Below the pieces are notes generated by a model. The model searched no databases. It had not been told where the DNA came from and saw only the letters and a program-made list of their open reading frames with translations. From positions 1-64,000 of the forward strand of contig JAUXUI010000061.1 of NCBI GenBank assembly GCA_030681035.1: a stretch of 64,000 nt of DNA, in the 5' to 3' direction. Positions 33,984 through 42,264 of the stretch are shown in pieces. Positions within the stretch are counted from its first letter, which is position 1. Each line of letters opens with the position of its first letter. The stretch comes from Lysobacteraceae bacterium. GTDB lineage: Bacteria > Pseudomonadota > Gammaproteobacteria > Xanthomonadales > Xanthomonadaceae. A program made the position numbers and the translations under genes.

Positions 33984-34717
33984 CGGCGAAGCGAAGGCGT
34001 TGTCGCGCAGCAACCGAACGCTTGAGCCATCCGTTTTTTCTTGTGCAACCGTGATCGACAGCGTCAAAGGCTTGCGCATTTTCGCTTGTGCATCGCGCAA
34101 AAGTTGCTTTCAGGTGTGTGTTCGTGAGTTTGTGATGCACAAACTTCAGGGCGACTTTTTTTAGCGTGCGATGCAACGGCTTGAACATCACACGAGCGAA
34201 ATAATTTCAAGCGGTACACTGCAAACGCAGTGTTGATGCGGCTTTCAGCGCTACAACGAATTTTCGGCATTGATTTTTTTTCTTTCCACGATGCACGCAA
34301 CGCTGTTGCAGGTTGCGCGGTGAAGTGCGCGCGCAGGAAAAAAAACAGCACATGCTTATTGACAGCATCATTCGTCGTGATTAGCGTTCGCTCAGCAAAC
34401 ACGCAAAGCGGATGGGGTGATTACGATTCGTAAGGCAACACGCTCGATGCATCACGGGATGCTGCACGCATCGTCGCGATCGACGTGGGGTCTGCTTCTC
34501 TCGAAAAAAACGAGGGAAGACATTGCTGCCATTTGTTGGTTTCATGCGCCCGGGTCGTTCGCGACGCGGGCGTTGTCATGTACACCTGCCGATGTTCGGC
34601 AGGCCATCGGTTCTGGCGACTGTGAATGTGCAGTTCCAGGACGCTTCGGGTCGGTATTCCGGAGCGGTTAGTTGTTTACTGGGCGTCATCAACACCCATC
34701 TGACGAGGAGCAACATC
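33984..34717. other. Long non-coding stretch with several hairpins (possible RNA gene or leader)
   Basis: About 730 bp without a credible protein gene and, in 34000-34420, visibly more A/T-rich than its surroundings. Structures: AGTTTGTG-ATG-CACAAACT (34127-34145) followed 10 bases later by seven Ts; ACACTGC-AAAC-GCAGTGT (34216-34233); a T8 run at about 34275; and a very stable hairpin of 11 bp with one G-G mismatch around a TTCG tetraloop (34547-34572). A promoter-like pair lies at 34359-34387. The part after it may be a long 5' leader of the H1-like gene. Confidence 0.5.
34359..34387 (+). promoter_or_regulatory. Sigma-70-like promoter candidate
   Basis: A consensus -35 TTGACA (34359-34364), 17-bp spacer, and a weak -10 TAGCGT (34382-34387). 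It would start a transcript near 34394, about 325 bases before the H1-like protein gene. Confidence 0.4.
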
Positions 34718-35008
34718 ATGGCAACGAAGAAAGCAGCGAAGAAACCGGCAGCCAAGAAAGCTGCCAAGAAGGTAGTCAAGAAAGCAGCGGCAAAAGTGGC
34801 AGTCAAGAAAGTCGCCAAGAAGGCCGTAAAGAAGGCAGCGCCGAAGAAAGCGGCCAAGAAGGTAGCCAAGAAAGCGGCGCCGAAGAAAGCTGCCGCAAAG
34901 AAAGCTGCACCAAAGAAAGCTGCGAAAAAAGCGGCTCCCAAGCGTGCGGCTGGCAAAAAGTCGGCTGCGCCGACGATTCTGCAGTCACCGGTCGCGCCAG
35001 TTCTATAA
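34718..35008 (+). CDS. Histone H1-like lysine/alanine-rich DNA-binding protein
   Basis: A 96-residue low-complexity protein: the first about 82 residues are nearly all K, A, V and P in AAKK/APKK-type repeats (KKAAKKVAKKAAPKKAAAKK), then a short unrelated tail, SAAPTILQSPVAPVL. A strong ribosome-binding site GACGAGGAG lies 7 bases before ATG 34718. Such proteins bind and condense DNA, like the C-terminal tail of histone H1 or AlgP/HctB-type proteins. The repeats make length variation between strains likely. A perfect terminator follows. The specific role is unknown. Confidence 0.85.
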   Translation: MATKKAAKKPAAKKAAKKVVKKAAAKVAVKKVAKKAVKKAAPKKAAKKVAKKAAPKKAAAKKAAPKKAAKKAAPKRAAGKKSAAPTILQSPVAPVL

Positions 35009-35036
35009 GTTGCGTCGTAGCTTCATGTGAGCGTAA

Positions 35037-35075
35037 CTCTCTCTCCGCACGCCCAGGCGGAGAGAGAGCGTTTTT
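35037..35075 (+). terminator. Rho-independent terminator after the H1-like gene
   Basis: Perfect 12-bp stem CTCTCTCTCCGC (35037-35048) / GCGGAGAGAGAG (35057-35068), 8-base loop, then CGTTTTT. Confidence 0.9.
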
Positions 35076-35109
35076 CACGGTTCACACGGTTTTTTGAGCA
35101 CTGATAGAT

Positions 35110-37209
35110 ATGCACCACAACGTTACGCCTATTGATCGCCAACGCGCCGCGTTGATAGGCAATGTTGATCTGTTTCGTGAGTTGGCTGAGCAGTCCAGCG
35201 ATGTATTGATGCTGGTCTCCAGTTCAGGATGCGTCGCCTACGTCAGTCCGGCGGTTACCGCGATGCTGGCGTACACCCCCAGCGAGCTTGTTGGCCGTCA
35301 CGTTTTGCGTTTCGTATCAAGCGACGATGTCATCCGAATGCGGCAGCTATGGGCGCGCGTTCGATGCAGCGAGGCGCGCGAGGTCAGCGTTGAGTGCCGC
35401 GTACGCAACCAACGCAATGACTGGCAATGGCTTGAGGCCCGGATACGCTGGCTCCCCAGTGATGGCATCAACTCGGCGCGCTGGATTGCCAGCTTGCGTG
35501 ATGTGACTGAGCGTCGGCAATTGGAGCAGCGATTGATTGCCGAGAAGGTGCGCGCACAGGCGACATTGCGCGCCATCACCGATGGCGTGATTACGGTGGA
35601 CAGCAGCGGCTGTGTGGACTACATCAATCCAGCTGCTGAACGTATTTTGGGCTGGTCCGCCGACAAGGCGTTGGGTCAGTCGGTCGAGGCGATTTTTCCG
35701 CTGGTGCAGTCGCCACGTAAAATGCCTGGGAAAACGTCGCTGGCGGCGCTGGCCGCCTGGTTTCACTCAATGTCGGAGCGGCCGGTGAGTGTGCGCCGTC
35801 GCGAGGGTGGCGACGTGTTGTTGCAAATGGCTGTAGCCAGTGTCGCCGACAGCGATGGCCAGCCGCAAGGTCTGGTGCTGACTTTCCGCGATATTGCGCA
35901 GACCACAGGCATCGTTCGTGAACTGAGCTTTCGCAGCAGTCACGATGCGCTGACTGGTCTGCTAAACCGTGAGGAGTTTACCCGCCATCTGCGACGCTGC
36001 GTGACCGAGGTGGCATCGGGTGCGGGTGAGCACGTGTTGGTGGTCATCGATCTTGATCAGTTCAGGCTGGTAAACGATGCATGCGGACACGCTGCCGGCG
36101 ATGCACTGTTGCGTGATGTGGCGGCGGTGTTGACTTCCGCAGCAGGCGAGAATGACCCGGTGGCACGCCTGGGCGGTGATGAGTTTGGTTTGCTGATGCT
36201 TGATTGCGGCATGGGTGAAGCGCTCGTCAGGACCCGCTACTTGGCTGCGGCAATTGAACGCATCCGTTTTGCCTGGGGTGATCGGCAGTTTGCGACGACG
36301 GCATCCATTGGCCTTGCGCCGGTGCAACGCGGCAGCGGCAACCATGATGCAGTGATCCAGGCAGCCGATGCAGCGTGTTTTGCCGCGCACGAGCACGGCG
36401 GTAACCGCGTTAATGTGTATTCGCAAAATGATGCGGATCTTATCCGTCGTCAGGACGAAATGCAGTGGTTGCCCCGGTTGCAGACGGCCTTGGAAGTAGG
36501 CGATTTTCAGCTGCTGGCGCATGACATTGTGCCAAGTGCGACAGGCAGGCCAGATGGCTGCAGCGTAGAGGTGCTGATTGCAATGCGCAGCGCAAGCGGA
36601 AGGCTGATTGCGCCTTGTGAGTTCCTGCCAGTTGCCCGCCGATTCGGCTTGATGGTGCGCATAGATCAATGGGTGTTGCAGCAGGTATGCGACTGGTTAC
36701 GCTGGCGTCGTACTTCCGGTCGCGTTGCGCCGCAACTGGTGGCGGTCAATTTGTCGGGGTCATCGTTGTGTGACCCGGAGTTTCGCGCCTTTGCTGAACA
36801 GCAGCTGCGGGCATTGCTGGATCCGAGTGTCCTATGTTTCGAGATCACTGATGGCGAGGCAATCACTGATTTTGATGCGGTTGGCATGTTCATGGAACGA
36901 GCGCGGTTGTTGGGTTGCCGCTTTGCGCTGGATGATTTCGGTAGTGGCTTGTCTTCGTTCGCGTATTTGCGCCGCCTGCCGGTGGATTACGTCAAAATCG
37001 ACGGTCAGTTCGTTCGCGACGCGACGCGAGACGCAGTGAGTTTGGCAATGGTTGATGCCATCCACAAAATGGCACACGTACTTGGCCTGAAGACAATCGG
37101 TGAGAACGTCGAGAATGAGGCGACACTCAAACGCATGCGCGAGATCGGCGTTGATTACTGCCAAGGTTACTATTTCGGCATGCCGCAGCCTTTGCTAGGG
37201 CTGCCGTAG
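35110..37209 (+). CDS. Cyclic-di-GMP protein with PAS-PAS-GGDEF-EAL domains
   Basis: A 699-residue cytoplasmic protein without TM helices. PAS 1 (about 20-135: LAEQSSDVLMLVSSSGCVAY), PAS 2 (about 145-265: LRAITDGVITVDSSGCVDYI), GGDEF (about 275-440) with an intact active motif RLGGDEFGLL (residues 355-359), and EAL (about 450-695). In EAL the signature reads EVL (residue 487), NLSGSSL and FEITDGEAI keep the metal-binding Asn and Glu, DDFGSG (608) and VKIDGQFV are intact, and the loop-6 region reads GENVENEAT. So diguanylate cyclase activity looks likely and phosphodiesterase activity possible but uncertain. No partner gene is adjacent; rnpB follows on the other strand. Confidence 0.9.
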   Translation: MHHNVTPIDRQRAALIGNVDLFRELAEQSSDVLMLVSSSGCVAYVSPAVTAMLAYTPSELVGRHVLRFVSSDDVIRMRQLWARVRCSEAREVSVECRVRNQRNDWQWLEARIRWLPSDGINSARWIASLRDVTERRQLEQRLIAEKVRAQATLRAITDGVITVDSSGCVDYINPAAERILGWSADKALGQSVEAIFPLVQSPRKMPGKTSLAALAAWFHSMSERPVSVRRREGGDVLLQMAVASVADSDGQPQGLVLTFRDIAQTTGIVRELSFRSSHDALTGLLNREEFTRHLRRCVTEVASGAGEHVLVVIDLDQFRLVNDACGHAAGDALLRDVAAVLTSAAGENDPVARLGGDEFGLLMLDCGMGEALVRTRYLAAAIERIRFAWGDRQFATTASIGLAPVQRGSGNHDAVIQAADAACFAAHEHGGNRVNVYSQNDADLIRRQDEMQWLPRLQTALEVGDFQLLAHDIVPSATGRPDGCSVEVLIAMRSASGRLIAPCEFLPVARRFGLMVRIDQWVLQQVCDWLRWRRTSGRVAPQLVAVNLSGSSLCDPEFRAFAEQQLRALLDPSVLCFEITDGEAITDFDAVGMFMERARLLGCRFALDDFGSGLSSFAYLRRLPVDYVKIDGQFVRDATRDAVSLAMVDAIHKMAHVLGLKTIGENVENEATLKRMREIGVDYCQGYYFGMPQPLLGLP

Positions 37210-37232
37210 CCTTTGTCGCCATATCTGAAAAA

Positions 37233-37597
37233 GTGCGGAGCCGGCCTGTAAGCCGGGTTCTGTCAAGGGCAGTCATTCCTCTCGGTGCCGTGTCGCCACG
37301 GCACTCCAGCAGCCTACCCGGACGCGGTGCGGGCCACACCAATGCGTCCCTATTTGGCCTTGCTCCAGGTGGGGTTTGCCGTGCCGTGCGGCGTTGGCCC
37401 CGCACGCGGTGCGCTCTTACCGCACCATTTCACCCTTACCGCTCCGCGCGCGAAAACGCGCAGCGAAGGTTGGCGGTATCTTTCTGTTGCACTTTCCGTC
37501 GGCTTGCGCCGCCCAGGCGTTACCTGGCACCTTGCCCTGTGGAGCCCGGACTTTCCTCGGCGTGCCTACGCACGACGCGACTGCCCGGCCGACTCCG
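37233..37597 (-). ncRNA. rnpB: RNase P RNA (bacterial type A)
   Basis: Read on the minus strand, the 5' end GGAGTCGGCC (37596-37587) pairs with GGCCGGCTCC (37246-37237) to form helix P1. The conserved core blocks appear in order: GAGGAAAGTCCGGGCTCC, ACGGAAAGTGCAACAGAAAG, GGTAAGGGTGAAAGG-like sequence around 37430, AGAGGAATGACTGCC and ACAGAACCCGGCTTA. A run of five Ts follows P1 (37232-37228), a plausible terminator. This RNA is the catalytic part of the enzyme that cuts tRNA 5' leaders; it is converged upon by the GGDEF-EAL gene. Confidence 0.97.
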
Positions 37598-37689
37598 CAG
37601 GGGCATTGTACGCTGGATACGATGCGTGTGAGCTTTGTGGTGAGTGCTCACTGTCTGACTGCGCCGCGCTGATACGTTCGCCATCATTT

Positions 37690-37900
37690 GTTCGTAGGGA
37701 AACCCCGGCTTCGGTATTTGGGGACACGCTTTGCAAACACAGGAATATCTGCGTACGCACGTCGATTACATCCACGGCAACCCGGCGAAGCACGGCCTGG
37801 TGGGCCGGAATGTCGATTGGCCGTATTCGTCGTTGCACGCGTATGCGTCGCCCATTGGGCGATATGCAACGCGGCGAACAACCGGCCGGCCGCAAGCCGC
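37690..37900 (+). pseudogene. Remnant of a REP-associated tyrosine transposase (RAYT, Y1 family)
   Basis: One reading frame after a TAG stop near 37699 gives WGHALQTQEYLRTHVDYIHG followed by NPAKHGLVGRNVDWPYSSLH AYA (37722-37850). The block HVDYIHxNPxKHGLV...DWPYSSLH is the conserved C-terminal end of RAYT/TnpA_REP proteins. The N-terminal half with the HUH motif and the catalytic tyrosine is not in the preceding sequence, which is the rnpB gene. So only about 50 codons survive. RAYTs are thought to mobilise REP sequences, several families of which are in this window. Confidence 0.75.
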
Positions 37901-37915
37901 CGTGTTTGCGCAAGC

Positions 37916-38425
37916 TCAGCCGGGTATCGCAGCTGCTTGGATCTGCCAGGCGCAGCGCAACTGCACCTCGTCGCAATTGTTGCCGGCGCCGGAACGGTCG
38001 ATCACCAGAAAATCGCTGGTCACCTTGAGCGCCAGCAGAGGATGGTGCCAAACCCCACGATGCAGGTTGATGCCTTGCCCTGGCTGCGCCAAAAAGGCGC
38101 GTGGAACGGCGTCGGGGCTGCTGCCGACAACAACCAGATACGGGTTTGCCGCCAGCGGCATGAACGCCTGGCTGCCGAGCGGGTGACGTTCGAGCATGCG
38201 CACCATGAATGGCAGCTCGCGCGGCTGCGCACGAAAGATGCTGATGACCGGCTTGCCGCCGTCGGCATCGGCGTCGATAAGCGCCAGCGCGTGGAATCGT
38301 TGCGCGGTGCCGTCGTTGATGCGGATGACGTTTGCTGCACCGGCGCTGTCGATCACATCGCCGAACGGCGCAAAGGCCTGGCTGCTGAGTGCTTCGACCG
38401 GCAGCGGCACGGATCGATCAGTCAC
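37916..38425 (-). CDS. allA: Ureidoglycolate lyase
   Basis: A 169-residue cupin-like enzyme splitting ureidoglycolate into glyoxylate and urea. Family features: [38 protein letters not shown] (with the metal-binding [11 protein letters not shown], about 102-112), LVVVGSS and the strongly conserved [15 protein letters not shown] (about 137-151). It starts with GTG overlapping the stop of the allantoicase gene (GTGA, 38422-38425) and is the last of four ureide genes. Confidence 0.93.
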   Translation of the reverse strand: MTDRSVPLPVEALSSQAFAPFGDVIDSAGAANVIRINDGTAQRFHALALIDADADGGKPVISIFRAQPRELPFMVRMLERHPLGSQAFMPLAANPYLVVVGSSPDAVPRAFLAQPGQGINLHRGVWHHPLLALKVTSDFLVIDRSGAGNNCDEVQLRCAWQIQAAAIPG

Positions 38426-39432
38426 GCCGGCCAGCCGCGCAGGCGCAGGCGCGAGACGCCGCCATCCGGGAAGATGTTGAAGCGCACATGGGTAATCGGC
38501 TGGTGTTGCACGATCTCACTGCCAAAAAAATGTTGGTGATCGGCCTGCAGTGCGTGCTCGGGCAGCAGCGTCGGCCAGAACATCGATTGCGTGATCAACG
38601 ATTCGGGCGTTGACGCGGGCACTGCGGCGCCCTGAATGCTGCAACGATCAGGGTAGTTGCCCTTGAAGTGGCCAGTGTCCACCTCAATCGCTTCAATGAT
38701 GCCCGGATGTGCCAGCGCGATCAGGCACCAGTCGTTGCCGGGCTCACGCCGACGCCGGGTTTCCCAGCCATCGCCCATATGGCTGCCACGGCCCGGCAAC
38801 AGCAGGTTGCTAGCCAGGCCGAAGTGCTGATTGTTGGTGGCAACGATGGTGCCACCTTGCAGGGCGCTGGCCAGATCAACCAGTCCGGCGGCATCGGTTG
38901 CCGTGTGATCAAACTGCGGCGTGCCGTAGACCCGCAGCCGAGCCAGCCCGCCATCGGGCAGCAGGTTGACGCGCACATGGGTGCAAAACCGGATCTGGGT
39001 GATGGCGTGATAATGATGTGCATCGCCACCCAGATCGGTTGCGGCCACCAGTTCGAACCAGACGGTGTCAGCATCGGGGTCGTCATCGGCAACACAGCAA
39101 CCCTCCACCGATGCTGCCGGTGGGTAGTTGCCGGTGAAGTGGCTGGTATCCAGATCAATGCCGTGGATGCGTCCGGGGCGCGCCAGCCGCACGATGCACC
39201 AGTCATGGCCGGAAACGCGCTTGCGCCGGCTTTCCCAGCCATCCATCCATTTACCGTTGCTGTCGTACTTGCCGGGAATGAAAACCGCTGGCTCGGGATT
39301 GAGCATGCGTTGCATGGCCGCGAAAAAATCATCGCTGCATGCCAGCGCCTGCGCGCCGAGGCGGGCGTCGGCCAGATTCACATGGCGACGGGTGAACTCG
39401 GGTGCGTCGGGGTCGATTGCAGGCAAGGCCAT
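38422..39432 (-). CDS. alc: Allantoicase
   Basis: A 336-residue enzyme hydrolysing allantoate to ureidoglycolate and urea. It has the two tandem allantoicase repeats: [20 protein letters not shown] (about 66-85) with [20 protein letters not shown], and [20 protein letters not shown] (about 225-245) with [20 protein letters not shown]. Both end with H-x-R-x-N-x-x-P-D-G-G motifs ([20 protein letters not shown] and [20 protein letters not shown]). Its start is 6 bp after the uraD stop and its stop overlaps allA, so the enzymes act in sequence from one mRNA. Confidence 0.96.
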   Translation of the reverse strand: MALPAIDPDAPEFTRRHVNLADARLGAQALACSDDFFAAMQRMLNPEPAVFIPGKYDSNGKWMDGWESRRKRVSGHDWCIVRLARPGRIHGIDLDTSHFTGNYPPAASVEGCCVADDDPDADTVWFELVAATDLGGDAHHYHAITQIRFCTHVRVNLLPDGGLARLRVYGTPQFDHTATDAAGLVDLASALQGGTIVATNNQHFGLASNLLLPGRGSHMGDGWETRRRREPGNDWCLIALAHPGIIEAIEVDTGHFKGNYPDRCSIQGAAVPASTPESLITQSMFWPTLLPEHALQADHQHFFGSEIVQHQPITHVRFNIFPDGGVSRLRLRGWPA

Positions 39433-39438
39433 GAGGGT

Positions 39439-39945
39439 TCAGTCCTGGAACAGATCGGAAAGGCGGAAGTGGGCGATACGCGCGATCTGGCGCAGCGCTT
39501 CGTCGAGTTCGTGCGTCGGCGCGTTATTCAGGCGTTCGGCCATGTTGGCAATGATACTGTCGCGGCCATGCCCGCGCACGGCAAGGATAAAGGGAAAGCC
39601 GAAGCGTTGCTGATAGGCGTCGTTGAGTGCGTTGATGCGCGAAAACTCGTCCGCGCTGCACTGATCCAGCCCAGCGCCGTGCTGCTCGCTGCGCGAAGCT
39701 GCGGTGAGTTGATCGCGGATCGCGGCCTTGCCGGCCAGTTGCGGATGGGCGCGGATCAGCACCAATTTTTCGACATCGCTGGCGCTATCGACCACCGCGC
39801 ACATCGCGGCGTGCAGTGCATCGATGCGGGCAAATGGCCGCTGCGCGAACACGCGCTCGGCCACCCATGGCGAATGCTCGAAAATGCCGCCGAGCCGGGC
39901 GACGAATGCGCCGATATCCAACGCATTGAGCTGGTCGAGGGTCAT
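39439..39945 (-). CDS. uraD: OHCU decarboxylase
   Basis: A 168-residue 2-oxo-4-hydroxy-4-carboxy-5-ureidoimidazoline decarboxylase, the last step from urate to (S)-allantoin. Hallmarks: LGGIFEHSPWVAERVFAQRP with the catalytic His, IRAHPQLAGK (about 65-74), and NDAYQQRFGFPFILAVRGHG (about 108-127). ATG 39945 overlaps the stop of puuE (ATGA, 39942-39945). Typical length of the free-standing enzyme. Confidence 0.95.
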   Translation of the reverse strand: MTLDQLNALDIGAFVARLGGIFEHSPWVAERVFAQRPFARIDALHAAMCAVVDSASDVEKLVLIRAHPQLAGKAAIRDQLTAASRSEQHGAGLDQCSADEFSRINALNDAYQQRFGFPFILAVRGHGRDSIIANMAERLNNAPTHELDEALRQIARIAHFRLSDLFQD

Positions 39946-40868
39946 GGCGCTGGATGCCGTTGCTGCCAGTGGCGGGCGATGTCGATGCGCCGGCAAATCC
40001 ACACCCGCTCGTGTTTTTCGAGGTGATCGAGAAAGCGTTGCAGGGCGATGAAGCGGCCGGGACGACCGAGGATGCGGCCATGCATGCCGATCGACAGCAT
40101 GCGCGGGGTGTGCTCGCCTTCGGCGTACAGCACATCGAAGCTGTCGCGCAGGTAGTCGAAGAAATGGCCAGCGGTGTTGAAGCCCTGCGGCGTGGCGAAG
40201 CGCATGTCGTTGCAATCGAGCGTGTACGGCACCACCAGGTGCGGCTGGGTGCTGCCATCGCCGCACGTCACCGACGTCCAAAACGGCAGCTCGTCGCCGT
40301 AGTAATCCGAGTCGTAGGCAAAGCCGCCGTGCTCGACCACCAGGCGCCGGGTGTTGGGGCTGTCGCGGCCGGTGTACCAGCCCAGCGGCGCGCTGCCGGT
40401 GAGTTCACGATGTATCTGCACGGCGCGTGCCATGTGCTCGCGTTCAACCTCGGCTGCGATGTTCTGATAGTGGATCCAGCGCCAGCCGTGCGCGGCGATC
40501 TCGTGATCGGCGTCGATACAGGCGCCGATGAGCTCGCGATTGCGTTGCATCGCCATCGCCACTGCGAACACGGTCAGCGGCAGGCCGCGACGCTGGAATT
40601 CGTCGAGAATGCGCCACGCGCCAACCCGGCTGCCATACTCGTAGATCGACTCCATGCTCAGGTGCCGATCCGGATAACTGGCGGCGCCGATGATCTCGGA
40701 CAGAAACTGCTCGCTGCCGGCATCGCCATGCAGCACGCAGTTTTCGCCGCCTTCTTCCACGTTCAGCACGAACTGCACGGCCACCCGCGCATGGCCCGGC
40801 CAATCGGCGAAAGGCGGGGTTCGGCCGTAGCCGGTGAGGTCACGCGGGTAGTCGGAGGTTGCTGGCAT
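39942..40868 (-). CDS. puuE: Allantoinase, polysaccharide-deacetylase type (PuuE)
   Basis: A 308-residue metal-independent allantoinase of the NodB-like carbohydrate esterase fold, hydrolysing allantoin to allantoate. Visible features: YPRDLTGYGRTPPFADWPGH, VQFVLNVEEGGENCVLHGDA, SMESIYEYGSRVGAWRILDE, HEIAAHGWRWIHYQ (about 124-137), WYTGRDSPNTRRLV and MHGRILGRPGR. It is the first gene of the ureide operon. ATG 40868 is preferred over a GTG 6 bases earlier. No uricase or HIU hydrolase gene lies upstream; that space is filled with repeats. Confidence 0.94.
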   Translation of the reverse strand: MPATSDYPRDLTGYGRTPPFADWPGHARVAVQFVLNVEEGGENCVLHGDAGSEQFLSEIIGAASYPDRHLSMESIYEYGSRVGAWRILDEFQRRGLPLTVFAVAMAMQRNRELIGACIDADHEIAAHGWRWIHYQNIAAEVEREHMARAVQIHRELTGSAPLGWYTGRDSPNTRRLVVEHGGFAYDSDYYGDELPFWTSVTCGDGSTQPHLVVPYTLDCNDMRFATPQGFNTAGHFFDYLRDSFDVLYAEGEHTPRMLSIGMHGRILGRPGRFIALQRFLDHLEKHERVWICRRIDIARHWQQRHPAP

Positions 40869-41023
40869 TGACACGGCGCTTCAGCAAGGGCAATGCGCTA
40901 GTGTAGTGCTGCATTGTGGTTGGCGCTTGTCTTGTCAGGCGACAATCGCAAGATTGCCTTGCTGATAGCACCGCGCCGCGCAGGCTGTCGCGGGTGTTCG
41001 CATCTGCGGTAGCGTTGTTGCCG

Positions 41024-41142
41024 GTCGCCCACAGGGTGGGCTCCCACAGAGATGGATAACGGTGCTTTGTGTAGGACCCACCCTGTGGGCGACAACAGGC
41101 GCGCGTCGTGGCTTTTTTGTAGGAGCCCACCCTGTGGGCGAC
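41024..41142. repeat. REP-like palindromes, family A (three copies)
   Basis: One forward arm at 41024-41048 (with one base changed, CTCCCACA) and two inverted arms at 41070-41093 (one base shorter, AGGACCCACC) and 41118-41142 (perfect). The rest of the 40869-41299 gap shows no gene. Confidence 0.85.
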
Positions 41143-41299
41143 CTACCGCAGCGTCGGGGCCGCTACCCCACCAACAGCAGAGCGATCGACGGCGCGATTC
41201 TGAAAGTACCGCCAGGTACGAAGCACTACACTGGTCGACAATGCAGCGCCCGTTGCGCAAGCGGCGCTGTGGTGTTGCCGCCGCTGCGGCAATGCCGCG

Positions 41300-41515
41300 T
41301 CAGCGCTTGCCTACCACCAGCATCAGCCCGCCAGCAATGATCGCCGCCACTCCGGCCCACAGTGGCACGTTGACGCGTTCCTTTTCGTCAATGCTCATGT
41401 GCATCGAGCCGATGTCGGCGTGGTGGGTTTCGCTGGTGTAGCTGAAGCCGCCGTAGGCCAGCGCGAGTGCGCCGAGCACGATCAGTGCCAGCGCGACAAC
41501 TTTCAATGCGTTCAT
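41300..41515 (-). CDS. Small membrane protein, DUF3185 family
   Basis: A 71-residue protein with two TM helices: VVALALIVLGALALAYGGFS (about 6-25) and VPLWAGVAAIIAGGLMLVVG (about 50-69), joined by a charged loop YTSETHHADIGSMHMSIDEK. The loop with a 'T-x-x-H-x-x-x-x-G' arrangement is typical of DUF3185. Function unknown; relatives are often stress-induced. An AGGA ribosome-binding site precedes the ATG. It is 44 bp after another tiny membrane protein gene, on the same strand. Confidence 0.8.
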   Translation of the reverse strand: MNALKVVALALIVLGALALAYGGFSYTSETHHADIGSMHMSIDEKERVNVPLWAGVAAIIAGGLMLVVGKR

Positions 41516-41558
41516 TGCGGTGTTCCTCAGTGGGTATCGCCAATGGCTGGCGGTGCAG

Positions 41559-41705
41559 CTACAGGCGCCGGCCCTGAATGACGCGAATCAGCACCACGAC
41601 GATGGCCACGACCAGCAGGATATGGATGAATCCGCCCATTGAATAGGACGTCACCAGCCCCAGCGCCCACAAAATCAGCAGGATGATTGCAATGGTTTCC
41701 AACAT
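41559..41705 (-). CDS. Lmo0937-like 48-residue membrane protein
   Basis: A 48-residue peptide: MLETIAIILLILWALGLVTS then YSMGGFIHILLVVAIVVVLI and RVIQGRRL. Two short TM helices separated by SYSMGG and a basic tail match the tiny Lmo0937-type membrane protein family, widespread and of unknown function, often near stress genes. AGGAG lies 8 bases before the ATG at 41705. It probably forms a transcript with the DUF3185 gene. Confidence 0.85.
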   Translation of the reverse strand: MLETIAIILLILWALGLVTSYSMGGFIHILLVVAIVVVLIRVIQGRRL

Positions 41706-42264
41706 GAGGGTATCTCCTGATAGGGCAATCTGACAGTTGTCGCTGGTCACGATGCTCGCATGGCTGACGTTGGTCTGTGCGTTGTCGAACACAAGCCGCC
41801 CTGCCCCGCACAGGGCAACGCTCGGGATGATGGTGACATGCGTTCCACGCGTTAGCGGCGCGGCTTGCGCGCTGTCGAATATGTGCGCTAACGGACAGAG
41901 GCTTTGCGGCACGGCCGGTATAACACAACGGTGCCGGATGCCTTCGGTGCGCGGTGGCGATGCTACCGCTGTCGGATGGGTGTGCGCTGTCATTGCGGTT
42001 GCGGGACAGCATCGGCATACGACCGTGGCTGGACGTGGAAGCGCGGCGTCGGAGCGATCCATGGCCGCCCGCAGCGACGCGCGACACGATAGATAGCGGA
42101 TGCACAGCACCGTTTCGCGCGGCGTATTACATGCCAGACGCGGGCTTCGACTTGTCAACCAGAAAAGGCGGTCTCACGTTGCGCAAGCTGCTACGACATT
42201 CACCCAGTCGCCGCATTGCCGGGGCCGCAATCGCGCCTGCAAATGACGCTTCGAGCGCTCCGCG
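41706..42264. other. Intergenic control region before the large glucan/phosphoketolase operon
   Basis: About 560 bp between two divergently oriented units. I see no credible gene on either strand; the open frames have no recognisable product. It should contain the promoters for the tiny membrane protein pair (minus) and for the 17-kb operon (plus). A loose promoter-like TTGTCA lies at about 42153 but no convincing -10 partner. Confidence 0.5.

Noticed and set aside
34576-34956. A/F/G-rich minus-strand frame opposite the H1-like gene
   Set aside because: It is the complement of AAG/GCC repeats and so an artefact of the lysine/alanine repeats.
37285-38028. Long plus-strand frame through the 37.3-38.0 kb region
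   Set aside because: The first part is antisense to rnpB and the second overlaps the transposase relic in another frame; no protein family matches.
41706-42264. Small protein genes in the leader of the large operon
   Set aside because: Short frames on both strands have no family resemblance or ribosome-binding site.
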